Assembly (NCBI GenBank): GCA_022640915.1
Contig: JALCCT010000003.1
Span: 85,877 to 149,876 of the forward strand
Direction: 5' to 3'
Length of the DNA: 64,000 nucleotides
Source: Bifidobacterium sp.
GTDB lineage: Bacteria > Actinomycetota > Actinomycetes > Actinomycetales > Bifidobacteriaceae
This document shows positions 36,528 through 45,862 of the stretch, in pieces. The position numbers and the translations under genes are program-made. The notes below the pieces were generated by a model that searched no databases, was not told where the DNA came from, and was given only the letters and a program-made list of their open reading frames with translations. Each line of letters starts with the position of its first letter. Within the stretch, counting starts at the first letter, position 1.

Positions 36528-37412
36528 TCACCGCACGAGCGAAGTTAGCTCGCCCAAATTGAGTTCGAAGCTTACGCCGCGATCCTCGTAATGCGGCTGA
36601 TTGCGCGTGCTCTGCATGGCATGGCGCACGAATTCGCCGGCGATCCGTGCCGATTCTTCAAGCGTGCGTCCAGCCAGCACGGCCCCGCACAGCGCTGAGG
36701 CGAAGGCATCGCCAGTGCCATGGATCATGAACGGCAGTTTTTCATGCATCAGCTCGCGCTTGCCTGTTACGCCGGTAGCAGCGTTCGCAACATAGTTGCG
36801 CATAATGCCGTCGCCGCGATCGATGCCCTTGAGCACGACGTTCTTGGCACCGAGATCGAGCAGCGCCTGCAGTACGTCATCCACCTGCGCGTCGCAGAGA
36901 TTCTGCCCGGCATACTCGCGACCGGTGAGTAGGCTAGCCTCAGTCAAATTCGGCATCAGCACGTCCGCGCCATTGGCCAGCCGAGCCGTGGCGTGGCACA
37001 GTTCCTCGGTATAAGTCGGGTACATCTGCCCGCCGTCGCCCATCACTGGGTCGACCAGCCGCAGCGCCCGAGGATACTCGCGATATAGCCGCTGGATGAT
37101 GGCTACCTGCTCGGCTGAGCCGAGGAATCCGCTGTAGATGCCGTCGAGATCGACATCCTCTTGCCGCCACGCGTCGAGGTACCCGCTCAGAATCTCCGTG
37201 GTGTCGTGGAAGGTGAACACCTTGTACTTGGTATGGGCCGAGAACAAGGCCGTCGGCACTGGGCAGACGTCGCAGCCGGCCGCCGAAAGGATTGGAATTG
37301 CAGCCGTCAGCGAGCACTTGCCATAGCCGCACATGTCGTGCACTGCCGCGACGCGCGGAATATAACGTGGATCGCGTTCGAACAATGTCGCATTTTGCGC
37401 ATTCTGAGACAT
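36528..37412 (-). CDS. pdxY: Pyridoxal/pyridoxamine kinase (PdxY/PdxK type)
   Basis: This ribokinase-fold enzyme phosphorylates pyridoxal or pyridoxamine in B6 salvage. Motifs include HDMCGYGKCSLTAAIPIL, YSGFLGSAEQV, LVDPVMGDGGQMYPTY and the catalytic anion hole FMIHGTGDAFASALCGA. It is 294 residues. The start at 37412 has AGAAAGG upstream. A GC-rich hairpin sits 28 nt upstream in the leader. It is divergent from metY, whose product is PLP-dependent. Confidence 0.9.
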   Translation of the reverse strand: MSQNAQNATLFERDPRYIPRVAAVHDMCGYGKCSLTAAIPILSAAGCDVCPVPTALFSAHTKYKVFTFHDTTEILSGYLDAWRQEDVDLDGIYSGFLGSAEQVAIIQRLYREYPRALRLVDPVMGDGGQMYPTYTEELCHATARLANGADVLMPNLTEASLLTGREYAGQNLCDAQVDDVLQALLDLGAKNVVLKGIDRGDGIMRNYVANAATGVTGKRELMHEKLPFMIHGTGDAFASALCGAVLAGRTLEESARIAGEFVRHAMQSTRNQPHYEDRGVSFELNLGELTSLVR

Positions 37413-37440
37413 GGGAAACCTTTCTGTTGCGCATTGGGAC

Positions 37441-37468
37441 GGTGCCCGGGGAATTCGAACCGGGCGCC
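37441..37468 (-). promoter_or_regulatory. GC-rich hairpin in the pdxY leader
   Basis: GGTGCCCGG pairs with CCGGGCGCC (one G-T) around the 10-nt loop GGAATTCGAA. It looks like a tRNA T-arm but the loop is too long and no other tRNA arms are present. It may be a leader regulatory hairpin or attenuator. The rest of the 392-bp pdxY-metY gap shows no SAM riboswitch that I can recognise. Confidence 0.4.
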
Positions 37469-37804
37469 TCCGCAGGATTGGCCGTATACGACTTTAGACC
37501 CTAGTGATGCAAGGCTACGACAGGTTTCGCTCGAGTCTGTGCACGGCGTGTCGGCTGGGAGCGCAACATGCCATGTGACTTTTTCCTCGCGGGGAAGCCA
37601 CCCATTGCAACGTTTGCTAATCGGTTATAGAGAACACCGATAACGCCCGGCTTGAAGTCAGGAGGCTGCGCGTCGTAGCCTCAAAGCATCGATTCGCCAA
37701 GCGCCAGTAGCGCCTCGACGAAGCGGGCCAACGTTCGCAACAAGCCGACAACAACCGATCGATCAGCAACGCATCAAGCAGCACAACCAACAAAAGAGGA
37801 TCAC

Positions 37805-39121
37805 ATGAGCGACAACAACCACCAATATCGTTTCGAGACGCTGCAGCTGCACGTTGGCCAAGAGCAGGCCGACGCCGTTACCGACTCGCGGGCCGTGCCG
37901 ATCTACGCGACTACGAGCTATGTGTTCCACGACTTTGATCATGCCGAGGCACGTTTTGGACTGGCGGATCCGGGCAACATTTACGGCCGCTTGACCAACT
38001 CCACGCAGGGCGTGTTCGAGGACCGCATCGCGGCGCTCGAAGGCGGCACCGCTGGCCTGGCCGTCGCCTCCGGCGCGGCGGCAGTCGAGTACGCCGTGCG
38101 CAACATCACGCAGTCCGGCGATCATCTAGTCTCCTCGAAGAACATCTACGGCGGCACCTATAACCTCTTCCGCCACACGCTGCCGCGCGACGGCATCAGC
38201 GCCACTTTCGTCGACCCGCAGATTCCGCAGAACTTCGAGGATGCCATCCAGGAGAACACCAAGCTCGTCTACTTCGAAACCTTTGGCAACCCGAACGCCG
38301 ACCTGCCCGACTTTGAGGCAATCGCCGAAATCGCGCACCGCCATCATCTGCCGGTGATCGTCGACAACACCTTCGCTACACCGTACCTGTTCCGTCCGCT
38401 CGAGCACGGAGCAGACGTCGTCGTGGAATCAGCGACGAAGTTCATCGGCGGACACGGCACCACGCTAGGCGGCGTAGTGGTCGAAGGCGGTACGTTCAAC
38501 TGGGCCGAAGTACCGGGCAAGTTCCCAACGCTCACTCAGCCGGACCCCTCCTATCACGGCCTCAACTTCTACGAGGCGCTGGGCGGCGCGGCCTATGTCA
38601 CCCGCATCCGCGCTATCCTGCTTCGTGACACCGGCGCAACGCTCAGCCCATTCGCGGCCTTCTTGCTGCTGCAAGGCACTGAGACGCTTTCGTTGCGCGT
38701 CGAGCGCCACGTCGAGAATGCGCTCAAGGTCGTCAAATATCTGCAGACGGTGCCTGAGGTGGAATCGATCTCGCACCCCAGCATCGAGGACAGACATGAC
38801 CACGAGCTCTACCTCAAGTACTTTCCGAACGGTGCCGGCTCGATCTTCACCTTCGAGATCAAGGGCGGCAAGGATGCGGCGCGCGTGTTCATCGACAACC
38901 TGCACCTGTTTAGCCTGCTCGCCAACGTCGCCGACGTCAAAAGCCTCGTAATCCATCCGGCTTCGACTACGCATTCGCAGGAGACCCCCGAGGAACTCGA
39001 AGATCAGGGCATCCACGAGGGCACGATCCGGCTGTCCGTCGGCACCGAGAACATCGAAGACATCATCGAGGATCTGCAGGGCGGCTTTGCGGCGTTGCGT
39101 GAATCCGGATTGGCGAAATGA
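37805..39121 (+). CDS. metY: O-acetylhomoserine aminocarboxypropyltransferase (sulfhydrylase)
   Basis: This PLP enzyme makes homocysteine directly from O-acetylhomoserine and sulfide. The PLP-binding Lys is in [17 protein letters not shown], and [21 protein letters not shown], and [13 protein letters not shown] fit the Cys/Met-metabolism family, with the insert typical of MetY. It is 438 residues. RBS AGAGGA precedes the ATG. A strong terminator follows. Confidence 0.95.
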   Translation: MSDNNHQYRFETLQLHVGQEQADAVTDSRAVPIYATTSYVFHDFDHAEARFGLADPGNIYGRLTNSTQGVFEDRIAALEGGTAGLAVASGAAAVEYAVRNITQSGDHLVSSKNIYGGTYNLFRHTLPRDGISATFVDPQIPQNFEDAIQENTKLVYFETFGNPNADLPDFEAIAEIAHRHHLPVIVDNTFATPYLFRPLEHGADVVVESATKFIGGHGTTLGGVVVEGGTFNWAEVPGKFPTLTQPDPSYHGLNFYEALGGAAYVTRIRAILLRDTGATLSPFAAFLLLQGTETLSLRVERHVENALKVVKYLQTVPEVESISHPSIEDRHDHELYLKYFPNGAGSIFTFEIKGGKDAARVFIDNLHLFSLLANVADVKSLVIHPASTTHSQETPEELEDQGIHEGTIRLSVGTENIEDIIEDLQGGFAALRESGLAK

Positions 39122-39169
39122 CACGGTAGCGCACGCGTTCCGGGCGAATCCTACAATCTAGCAAACACG

Positions 39170-39219
39170 AGCCGGGCGCTTGCCTCATCCTTACGAATGA
39201 GGCAAGCGCCCGGCTTTTT
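39170..39219 (+). terminator. Rho-independent terminator after metY
   Basis: A perfect 19-bp stem (AGCCGGGCGCTTGCCTCAT and complement) with an 8-nt loop is followed by TTTTT. Confidence 0.95.
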
Positions 39220-39267
39220 CGCTCTTGCGTATGATGTCGCCGCGACGTTCACATGCATAGCATAAGA

Positions 39268-39333
39268 GGCGTTGCGAACGATGTCGCCATGAAACCTGTG
39301 CTACGAGCACGGCGTTGCGAACATAATATCGCG
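39268..39333. promoter_or_regulatory. Direct repeats GGCGTTGCGAAC upstream of ABC ATPase
   Basis: GGCGTTGCGAACGATGTCGC at 39268 and GGCGTTGCGAACATAATATCGC at 39311 are 43 bp apart, about four helical turns. A partial third copy (ATGATGTCGCC) is near 39230. They fit tandem regulator sites between the metY terminator and the ABC genes. Confidence 0.4.
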
Positions 39334-39374
39334 AACTACAACGCACGACAGCGAATGAGAAGGAGACCCACGCG

Positions 39375-40229
39375 ATGACAAACAAGAATCCGGCGGCCAT
39401 CGAAACCATCGATCTGATCAAGGATTACGGACGCGGCGAAAATGCCGTTCATGCGCTGCGAGGCGTGAACGTCAGCTTCGAACAAGGTCGTTTCACCGCA
39501 ATCATGGGCCCCTCGGGCTCCGGCAAATCCACGTTGATGCATACTTTGGCCGGCCTTGATTCGGCCAGCGGCGGCAGGATCATCTTCGACGGCGCCGATC
39601 TGAGCGCGATGAACGACAATCAGCTGACCTTGCTGCGTCGGCACCACATTGGATTCATCTTTCAAAGTTTCAACCTGCTGCCGATGTTCAGCGCTGAACA
39701 GAATATCCTCATGCCGTTGACCTTGGCCGGGGAGAAATCGGATCACGCTTGGTTCCAGTTGCTGGTCAGGACGCTGGGGCTTGAAAGCCGGCTGAGCCAT
39801 CGACCGAACGAGCTGTCTGGCGGGCAGCAGCAGCGCGTCGCCATCGCCCGTGCGCTTATTACTAAGCCTTCGGTCGTTTTCGCCGACGAGCCGACCGGCA
39901 ACCTAGATTCGGTTTCCAGTGCCGAAGTCCTGAGCTTCCTCAAGCAATCAGTCAAGGAGCTCGGGCAGACCATCATCATGGTCACGCACGACGCAGTCGC
40001 CGCATCCTATGCCGATCGTGCTATCGTCTTCGCCGACGGGCGTATCGTGGCTGATGAGGTCAATCCCACTGCCGAACGCATGAGCGGGCTGCTCATGGAG
40101 GAGCGCGAGCGCGCTACGCGGGCTGGTGCGGCGCCGAGTATTACGCAGCTCATGGCCGACAGCCCCCAGCCGACGATTGCGGCGGCGGACGGCAACGTGT
40201 CCTTCGTGAACCCAGGGCAAGCGCAATGA
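39375..40229 (+). CDS. ABC transporter ATPase, MacB/LolD type
   Basis: This 284-residue ATPase has Walker A MGPSGSGKSTLMHTL, signature LSGGQQQRVAIARAL and Walker B VVFADEPTGNLDS. About 60 residues beyond the core have no recognised fold. It pairs with the FtsX-type permease that follows. Such pairs next to a two-component system commonly respond to cell-envelope stress or antimicrobial peptides. RBS AAGGAG lies 9 nt before the ATG. Confidence 0.93.
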   Translation: MTNKNPAAIETIDLIKDYGRGENAVHALRGVNVSFEQGRFTAIMGPSGSGKSTLMHTLAGLDSASGGRIIFDGADLSAMNDNQLTLLRRHHIGFIFQSFNLLPMFSAEQNILMPLTLAGEKSDHAWFQLLVRTLGLESRLSHRPNELSGGQQQRVAIARALITKPSVVFADEPTGNLDSVSSAEVLSFLKQSVKELGQTIIMVTHDAVAASYADRAIVFADGRIVADEVNPTAERMSGLLMEERERATRAGAAPSITQLMADSPQPTIAAADGNVSFVNPGQAQ

Positions 40230-40361
40230 AGTAGTACCGCGCCAAGAGCGATGGATCCGCTGAATCTGGCAGCAGAACATCGACTCAGGCGCAGCAGCAC
40301 GATCCGATATATAGGTAGGCGCGCGCGGATGCGCGCCAGTAGAATGGCAGAAGGATTCCCC

Positions 40362-43037
40362 ATGTGGTCTGTGACCCTGAAACTTATGAAAAAAAGCTTG
40401 CGAATGCTTATCCCGGCAGGCATCGCCATCATCATCGGCACGGCGTTCATCGCCAGCACGTTCCTGTTCGGCAATACGCTGAACGATGCGCTGCGTGCGC
40501 AACTGACGGCCCAATTCGGCAGGGCGAACTACGCTATTGGCATTATGGATGATAAGGCCGGCGCTGACCTGTATTCCAGCACGGTATCGGATTTCCATCT
40601 CGGGCAAGTCCGGGCGGTCGACGGGGTGCGCGGTGTGCGAGTCGACACGCAGGTCGCCATCGAAGTAGGCAACGGCGATACGCATATCTCGTCGGTGGGC
40701 ATCGGCGGATCGGACGACATGCAAGTGCTTCCGGTCACGATCCCGCAAGGCCGGCAGCCGCGCAGCGATAAGGAGATCGCGTTACCTGAGGGCATGGCGA
40801 AACAGCTCAACGTTGGCATTGGCGACATGGTGGACGTGCAAGCGCAGGGATCGGAAGCAGGCGGATCCGAGGCGTTGCCGCGCATGCGTGTCGTTGGATT
40901 CACGAACGATCCCTATGGCGCGTTCGCGTCATACAATGGTGCCGCGGTTCTTGCCGATGATGCCGTCGCCTCCTTGCAGGGACTTGATGGCTTCGATATG
41001 GTCAACACCTCCACGGTGTATCTCGATATAGATCCCGGGAAGGCTGACGCAGCCCTCGCGAAGATACGTTCCTTGATTCCCCAAGGATTCGAAGTCCAAT
41101 CCAGCACCGCGATATCGGGTGCCCTGATGAAGTCACTCGGCGGCGACGGCATGACTCCGGTGACCATATTCCTGCTAGTGTTCGGCGTCATCGCCATGTT
41201 CGTTGCGGCGCTTGTCATCGCCAACACCTTCCAGGTGCTTGTGGCGCAGCGGCGGCGCACCTTCGCGCTCCTGCGTACGATTGGCGCGAAGAAGGGCCAG
41301 ATCTACCGTTCGGTGATCCTCGAATCCATCCTGCTCGGACTTGTCTCCTCGGCGATTGGCATCGCCATAGGCATGGGCATCATGGCCTTGGCGGGGGTTG
41401 CTGGCGCACTGAAATCGGTATATGGTGCAGCGCCTCATGCATTGCTCGTTGTCACGCCGTCGGTCATTATCGTGCCGCTCGCCTTCGGCATCGTCATGAC
41501 GGTGCTGGCGGCGCTCGGTTCGGCGCGCGCCGCTACGAAGGTCACCCCGCTGGAGGCGCTGCGTCCGGTCGAACTCAGCGAAAGTGCAGCATCGGGCCAC
41601 CGTATGCGTACGATCATTGGCACGCTGCTCACGGTGATCGGCGTAGCGATGGCTGCGGTCTCCATCATCAGAATGCGGGATTTGCTGGGCGTTGCCAATA
41701 ACCAGAGTGCTGATGGCAGTGGATACTCAGTGATTCTGCTCATGGCGATCGTCGCATGCGTCTTCGTCTTCCTGGGTCTTGCCCTCGCCGCCTCCTCGTG
41801 GCTGCCTATGCTGATGAAAGGCGTCGGTGCGTTAGTTGCCAAGATAGGTCCTTCGGCCACGATTGCCAATGCGAATGTGCAGAAGAACCCTCGGCGTGTG
41901 GCAGCTACCGGGCTTGCGCTGTTGATCGGCGTGACGCTTGTTTCGACTATCGCCACCGGCGCTGCAAGCGGCAAGCAGACGATGAGCGACGCGCTTGATA
42001 CGCGCTACAGCGTCGATTTGGTGGCAACAGGGTCGCGTTTGAGCCAGAAATCCGCCGACAAGGCGGCACAGGTACCTGGCGTGACGCATACGATCTATGC
42101 TCCTACGGCAACCGGCATGCTCACGGATACGAAGGGCCAGGATCATTCGGTGCTGCTGGTTGGTGTCACTGGTTCCGACCAGTTGAAAAAGGTGATGCAT
42201 ACGGATATCACTGGAGCGCAGATCGCTGGCAACCAAGCGCTGCTGCCTAAATACTCGGCCATGAGCGGCAAGGAGCTGACATTCAACGGCACGGCGGCGT
42301 TCCAAGGCGATGAGGGCGAATCCGAGAGTAAAGCTCAGGGTGGTGCTTCAGGCGAGGTGCCGTCGAAGATGGAGTCCAAGGTGAATCTCGGCGTCGAGCA
42401 ACGCGACTTCCGTCGTATTTCCAACGGCTACGAGGTCACGGCGTTTGTGAACGCTGACTTGTTCGCTTCGCACACACTTAAGGAACATGGGCATATTCTG
42501 CTGGCCAGCGTCGATCCGCGCGCCACGAATCTTGCGGATACCTTCCAGAATGTGCAGAGTGCGCTGGGCGAAGATATGGGAGTGCAGTTGAGTGGGCCGG
42601 TCGCCGAGCGGCTGCAATGGGAGAACGTGATCGACACTATGCTCAAACTCCTGGTTGGACTGCTCGCGGTCGCCGTGCTGATCGCTCTGATCGGCGTGGC
42701 CAACACGCTGAGCCTGTCCGTTATCGAACGCACTCGGGAATCGGCGACATTGCGCGCCATTGGCATGACGCGAAGCCAGCTGCGCCGCTCGCTGTCTGTC
42801 GAGGCGCTGCTCATCGCGCTGGTCAGCGGGCTGGCGGGCATTGTGCTCGGCACACTATTCGGGTGGCTGGGTTCCTACACGGTCTTCAGTCTCTACGGCA
42901 CGATCGCACTGCCGTTCGAGTGGAAGACGAATGGCGTCGTGCTGGTGATAGCCGCCATTGCCGCGCTGCTCGCCAGCGTGTTCCCGGCGAGGCGTGCGCT
43001 CAAAACAGCTCCGGTGGAGGCGCTTGCTGAGGCTTAA
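40362..43037 (+). CDS. FtsX-type ABC transporter permease
   Basis: This 891-residue membrane protein has an N-terminal helix (LIPAGIAIIIGTAFIAST), a large extracytoplasmic MacB-like domain, and two FtsX domains of three to four helices each (about 290-430 with LVAQRRRTFALLRTIGAKKGQIYRS, and about 770-890 with VIERTRESATLRAIGMTRSQLRRS). A second extracytoplasmic domain lies between about 550 and 760. The start at 40362 has AAGGA upstream; the track starts 37 codons earlier. It ends before a strong hairpin terminator. Confidence 0.9.
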   Translation: MWSVTLKLMKKSLRMLIPAGIAIIIGTAFIASTFLFGNTLNDALRAQLTAQFGRANYAIGIMDDKAGADLYSSTVSDFHLGQVRAVDGVRGVRVDTQVAIEVGNGDTHISSVGIGGSDDMQVLPVTIPQGRQPRSDKEIALPEGMAKQLNVGIGDMVDVQAQGSEAGGSEALPRMRVVGFTNDPYGAFASYNGAAVLADDAVASLQGLDGFDMVNTSTVYLDIDPGKADAALAKIRSLIPQGFEVQSSTAISGALMKSLGGDGMTPVTIFLLVFGVIAMFVAALVIANTFQVLVAQRRRTFALLRTIGAKKGQIYRSVILESILLGLVSSAIGIAIGMGIMALAGVAGALKSVYGAAPHALLVVTPSVIIVPLAFGIVMTVLAALGSARAATKVTPLEALRPVELSESAASGHRMRTIIGTLLTVIGVAMAAVSIIRMRDLLGVANNQSADGSGYSVILLMAIVACVFVFLGLALAASSWLPMLMKGVGALVAKIGPSATIANANVQKNPRRVAATGLALLIGVTLVSTIATGAASGKQTMSDALDTRYSVDLVATGSRLSQKSADKAAQVPGVTHTIYAPTATGMLTDTKGQDHSVLLVGVTGSDQLKKVMHTDITGAQIAGNQALLPKYSAMSGKELTFNGTAAFQGDEGESESKAQGGASGEVPSKMESKVNLGVEQRDFRRISNGYEVTAFVNADLFASHTLKEHGHILLASVDPRATNLADTFQNVQSALGEDMGVQLSGPVAERLQWENVIDTMLKLLVGLLAVAVLIALIGVANTLSLSVIERTRESATLRAIGMTRSQLRRSLSVEALLIALVSGLAGIVLGTLFGWLGSYTVFSLYGTIALPFEWKTNGVVLVIAAIAALLASVFPARRALKTAPVEALAEA

Positions 43038-43086
43038 TGTTTCTATGTTGGTGAGTGGCTTTGTGCGCACCTTGTTCTCGGTGGAG

Positions 43087-43125
43087 GACTCACACTTTTT
43101 GATGTCGTCTGAAAAAGTGTGAGTC
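43087..43125 (+). terminator. Terminator after the FtsX permease (repeat copy 1)
   Basis: GACTCACACTTTTT and its 14-bp complement enclose an 11-nt loop. The A/T-flanked stem lets it work in both directions. The core CTCACACTTTTT is shared with the hairpin at 43218. Confidence 0.8.
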
Positions 43126-43217
43126 AGATGAACATTTCATGTTTGGTTTTTTATCCACGAAAACGTTGAAATTTCAACATTATGGTGCTCAAAAGTTCAC
43201 ATCTTCCCTGTTCGTTC

Positions 43218-43256
43218 GGCTCACACTTTTTCCTCTGCACTCAAAAAGTGTGAGCC
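43218..43256 (-). terminator. Terminator after the response regulator (repeat copy 2)
   Basis: GGCTCACACTTTTT/AAAAAGTGTGAGCC encloses an 11-nt loop and sits 10 nt past the regulator stop on the minus strand. It has the same stem core as the hairpin at 43087 but a different loop. Confidence 0.8.
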
Positions 43257-43265
43257 AAAAACCGC

Positions 43266-44075
43266 CTAAGCCTCGATCAGCCCGTTTTCATACGCGAACA
43301 CGACGGCCTGGACTCGGTCGCGCGCGTTGATCTTCGCGAGAATATGCGCCACATGTGTTTTGACCGTCGGCAGGCTGATGAACAGCTTGTCGCCGATCTC
43401 CTGATTCGACAGGCCGTGGGCGATTTCGATAAGCACCTCGCGTTCGCGCTCGGTCAAGTCGTCTAGCTCCGGGTCGGTGTATCGCGCTGGCGCCGTCGTA
43501 TGTCCTGCGGCATCTACGCTGGATTCGAACCCGTTCGATGCGATCTGGCCGTTAAGCCCGTTTCGGCCATCCCGCGTGTTCGGCCCGGTGCCCGCGATCT
43601 CACCGTCTAGCATCTTTTCAATGAGCCGTTTGGTTGCGGTCGGCGCGATGATCGCATTGCCTTGGAACACCGTGCGAATCGAATTGAGCAGCGTCTCCGG
43701 TTCGGTATCTTTGAGCAGGAAGCCCGAGGCACCGGCATTGATGGCGGCCATCACATATTCGTCCAAGTCGAAAGTCGTCAGAATGATGACGCGCGTCGTC
43801 CGCGGTGTTTGCGATTCGCAGTCCTTCTCCGGCGCCATCGTATTCGTCGCGCTGATGCGCCGGGTCGCCTCGATACCATCCATGCCGGGCATGCGCACGT
43901 CCATCAGCACCACATCGGGGTGCAACGTCTCGGCCATGGCCACGGCCTGCGCGCCATCGCCGGCCTGCGCCACCACCTGCATGTCGGCCTGCGAGCCGAT
44001 TACCATCGAGAACCCTGCGCGCACCAGCTCCTGGTCGTCCGCGATGATCACCCGTATCTGCTGCATGTCACTCAT
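43266..44075 (-). CDS. NarL/LuxR-family response regulator
   Basis: This DNA-binding regulator is phosphorylated by a HisKA_3 kinase. The receiver has the acidic pair DD at 13-14, phospho-acceptor Asp59 in VVLMDVRMPGMDG, T in LTTFDLDEYV and K in FLLKDTEPE. A linker of about 45 residues precedes the LuxR helix-turn-helix (LTEREREVLIEIAHGLSNQEIG...TVKTHVAHIL). The receiver has an extra loop of about 15 residues (APEKDCESQTPRT). Its probable partner kinase is at 48271-51012, separated by inserted DNA; its probable targets are the adjacent ABC genes. Confidence 0.93.
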   Translation of the reverse strand: MSDMQQIRVIIADDQELVRAGFSMVIGSQADMQVVAQAGDGAQAVAMAETLHPDVVLMDVRMPGMDGIEATRRISATNTMAPEKDCESQTPRTTRVIILTTFDLDEYVMAAINAGASGFLLKDTEPETLLNSIRTVFQGNAIIAPTATKRLIEKMLDGEIAGTGPNTRDGRNGLNGQIASNGFESSVDAAGHTTAPARYTDPELDDLTEREREVLIEIAHGLSNQEIGDKLFISLPTVKTHVAHILAKINARDRVQAVVFAYENGLIEA

Positions 44076-44305
44076 ATCTTTACTCTAGCGAACCGGGTGG
44101 TTCTTGCGTGGCCGCGACTCTCGGAATCATTATCAGGTGTCGCCATCCAGCTCAACGCTTGGCGTGCCAGCTGCCATAATGTTGACGCGAAGTTCATTCT
44201 GCGGCTGCGAATCGCGTTGTGCAGTCCCTTGCGATAGTGACAATACGATAAGAACAGTCCATAACACCGGGGTTTGCGATGATTGATGCGTCAGCGCGAT
44301 CAACA

Positions 44306-44530
44306 ATGAAACTGACAAGCACGAAGAAACGCTGGATTGTCTATGACGTCGGCAATTCGGCCTTTGTGCTGCTCTCGACTGCGGTGGTGCCCAGCTACGC
44401 GAATTCCCTGCTGCACGCCGCGGTGAAGGCCAACATCGTGTCGACCTGGGGTGATGCGCAAACCATCGGCTCGATCGCCGACGTGCAAGGTATGAAAATC
44501 CGCTTCTTCCCTGGCTTTTCGGCACGATAG
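44306..44530 (+). pseudogene. Remnant of a UMF1-type MFS transporter
   Basis: The N-terminus KKRWIVYDVGNSAFVLLSTAVVP looks like the start of UMF1/Atg22-like MFS permeases, but only 74 residues remain and they join abruptly to SIADVQGMKIRFFPGF, a segment normally found about 40 residues later. I infer an internal deletion plus loss of the 3' end. No terminator or RBS of note. Confidence 0.6.
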
Positions 44531-44602
44531 ATAGAAAAATCTGCCTAATAAAATTGGACAGCGCCAATCTGTTGCGTGGGGCATTGCCTATAGCGGCGGG
44601 GG

Positions 44603-45049
44603 TCAGGCGTGCAAGCGGTATTCCATGACTATTTCGCCGTCCTCGACGGCACCGGTCGCGATGAAGCCCGCCTTGGCATAGACGTGCTCCGCCATGGCGT
44701 TGCCGGGCACGTAGCTGAGCTCGACGGCGTCGAACCGGCCGCTAGCTTTCGCCTCATCGATGACGACGCGAAGCGTTTGCGTCCCGTGCCCTTGGTTGAC
44801 GAACTCATCAGGGATCAGAATGCGCCAAATATCAAGGATTCTGCGCGCATAATCCGCGCGCGTCATCACGAAGCCGACCAGAGTGTCGTCATGGTATATT
44901 GCGCGAGGTTCAACGGTATGGTCGTCCCGGTACAGCCACGCTTCGGCGAGCGATATGCTGTTGTCGGCCACGTACCCTTCGTTCTCAGGCCGTTTCAATT
45001 TGAGTATTTCATAAAAGTTATGCGCGTCAATGGGTTCGAGATGAAGCAT
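44603..45049 (-). CDS. GNAT-family N-acetyltransferase
   Basis: This 148-residue protein resembles spermidine/aminoglycoside-type GNATs: ISLAEAWLYRDD, LVGFVMTRADYARRILDIWRILIPDEFVNQGHG (motif A, Q/R-x-x-G-x-G/A-like), and NAMAEHVYAKAGFIATG (motif B). The acceptor substrate is unknown. It stands alone, between the MFS remnant and the AT-richer stretch at 45050-45685. Confidence 0.87.
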   Translation of the reverse strand: MLHLEPIDAHNFYEILKLKRPENEGYVADNSISLAEAWLYRDDHTVEPRAIYHDDTLVGFVMTRADYARRILDIWRILIPDEFVNQGHGTQTLRVVIDEAKASGRFDAVELSYVPGNAMAEHVYAKAGFIATGAVEDGEIVMEYRLHA

Positions 45050-45210
45050 GGTTTCCTAGATGTCGTATTGGCATTGTCCTATCAATGATAGGCATAGATC
45101 GCTTTGGGCATGATTACGCTAATCTGTGGTGGAGATGGTTGGCGTGACTATGCATCAGAAAAAGATCAGACCGGTTTCGGATTTGCGCCAATAATTTCGT
45201 TGACAGCTCG

Positions 45211-45245
45211 AAAACGGTTCATGACATGGGCGAACCGTTTTTCTG
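45211..45245 (+). terminator. Terminator-like hairpin in the 45.05-45.69 kb gap
   Basis: AAAACGGTTC/GAACCGTTTT, a perfect 10-bp stem followed by TCTG. No intact gene precedes it on the plus strand, so it may be the leftover of a lost gene. The 636-bp gap holds no ORF I can support; the 60-codon ORF at 45259 has no recognised family. Confidence 0.5.
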
Positions 45246-45573
45246 ACCAAAAACGGCTTTGGTGGCATGGTCGTGCCCGGTATGGAGGCCTACGAGAATC
45301 TGCAAGTTCGACAGCCCAGTGTATTCGCATTTGCTTGAGGTGGAGCGCTGGGCCACAGCGGACAAGCGTCGGTTCAGCATTAGGGAGATTTTAAAGATGT
45401 TCAGTGATGCCATCGCTGGGCATCTTGAAGGCGAACGATGAACTAGGGGTTCCGCGCCTTTGGGGAGAAAAGAGTTGGGTCAATCGTTGCCGCAGATGAA
45501 ACGATTGCGGGGCTGGCGGTTCAATGAACGTCAGAATCATGTGCGAAAGCTGAGTTACCGCGGCATATTGCCT

Positions 45574-45598
45574 ATTGCAGCACGCTATCTACTGCAAT
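45574..45598 (-). terminator. Weak hairpin downstream of rpmF
   Basis: ATTGCAG and CTGCAAT form a 7-bp stem with an 11-nt loop, about 90 nt past the rpmF stop on the minus strand. It might end the ribosomal-protein transcript. Confidence 0.35.
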
Positions 45599-45685
45599 GA
45601 AACCGTCAGCATGAACAGGAAAATACTGAAGGCACTGACGATTTCACTGCGATAGGCTTCGTGGTTTTATTGCGGCCCTACGGTC

Positions 45686-45862
45686 TCACAGATCTTCCGG
45701 CTTCACGTAGCCCTTGCGCACGGCGGCCGCGAGCGTCTGCGGCACCTGCACGGTTTCCCCCTCGGGTGTGCGCACGGTGGCGAGCTGCGGAACTTCAGCC
45801 CTCCACTGCGACCGGCGCGCATGGGTGTTGGCTCGTGATGTCTTGTACTTTGGCAGTGCCAT
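45686..45862 (-). CDS. rpmF: Ribosomal protein L32, zinc-free form
   Basis: 58 residues starting [20 protein letters not shown], the L32 N-terminus. The zinc-binding Cys motif of ordinary L32 is absent. It is the last gene of the Zur-type cluster; its ATG overlaps the rpmJ stop (TGATG). The track start seven codons earlier lies inside rpmJ. Confidence 0.93.
   Translation of the reverse strand: MALPKYKTSRANTHARRSQWRAEVPQLATVRTPEGETVQVPQTLAAAVRKGYVKPEDL

Noticed and set aside
37441-37515. Possible tRNA gene on the minus strand
   Set aside because: Only a T-arm-like hairpin is present; its loop is 10 nt instead of 7 and no acceptor, D or anticodon arms can be drawn.
37500-37804. SAM riboswitch upstream of metY
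   Set aside because: I looked for SAM-I, SAM-II and SAM-IV core sequences and found none; regulation of metY remains open.
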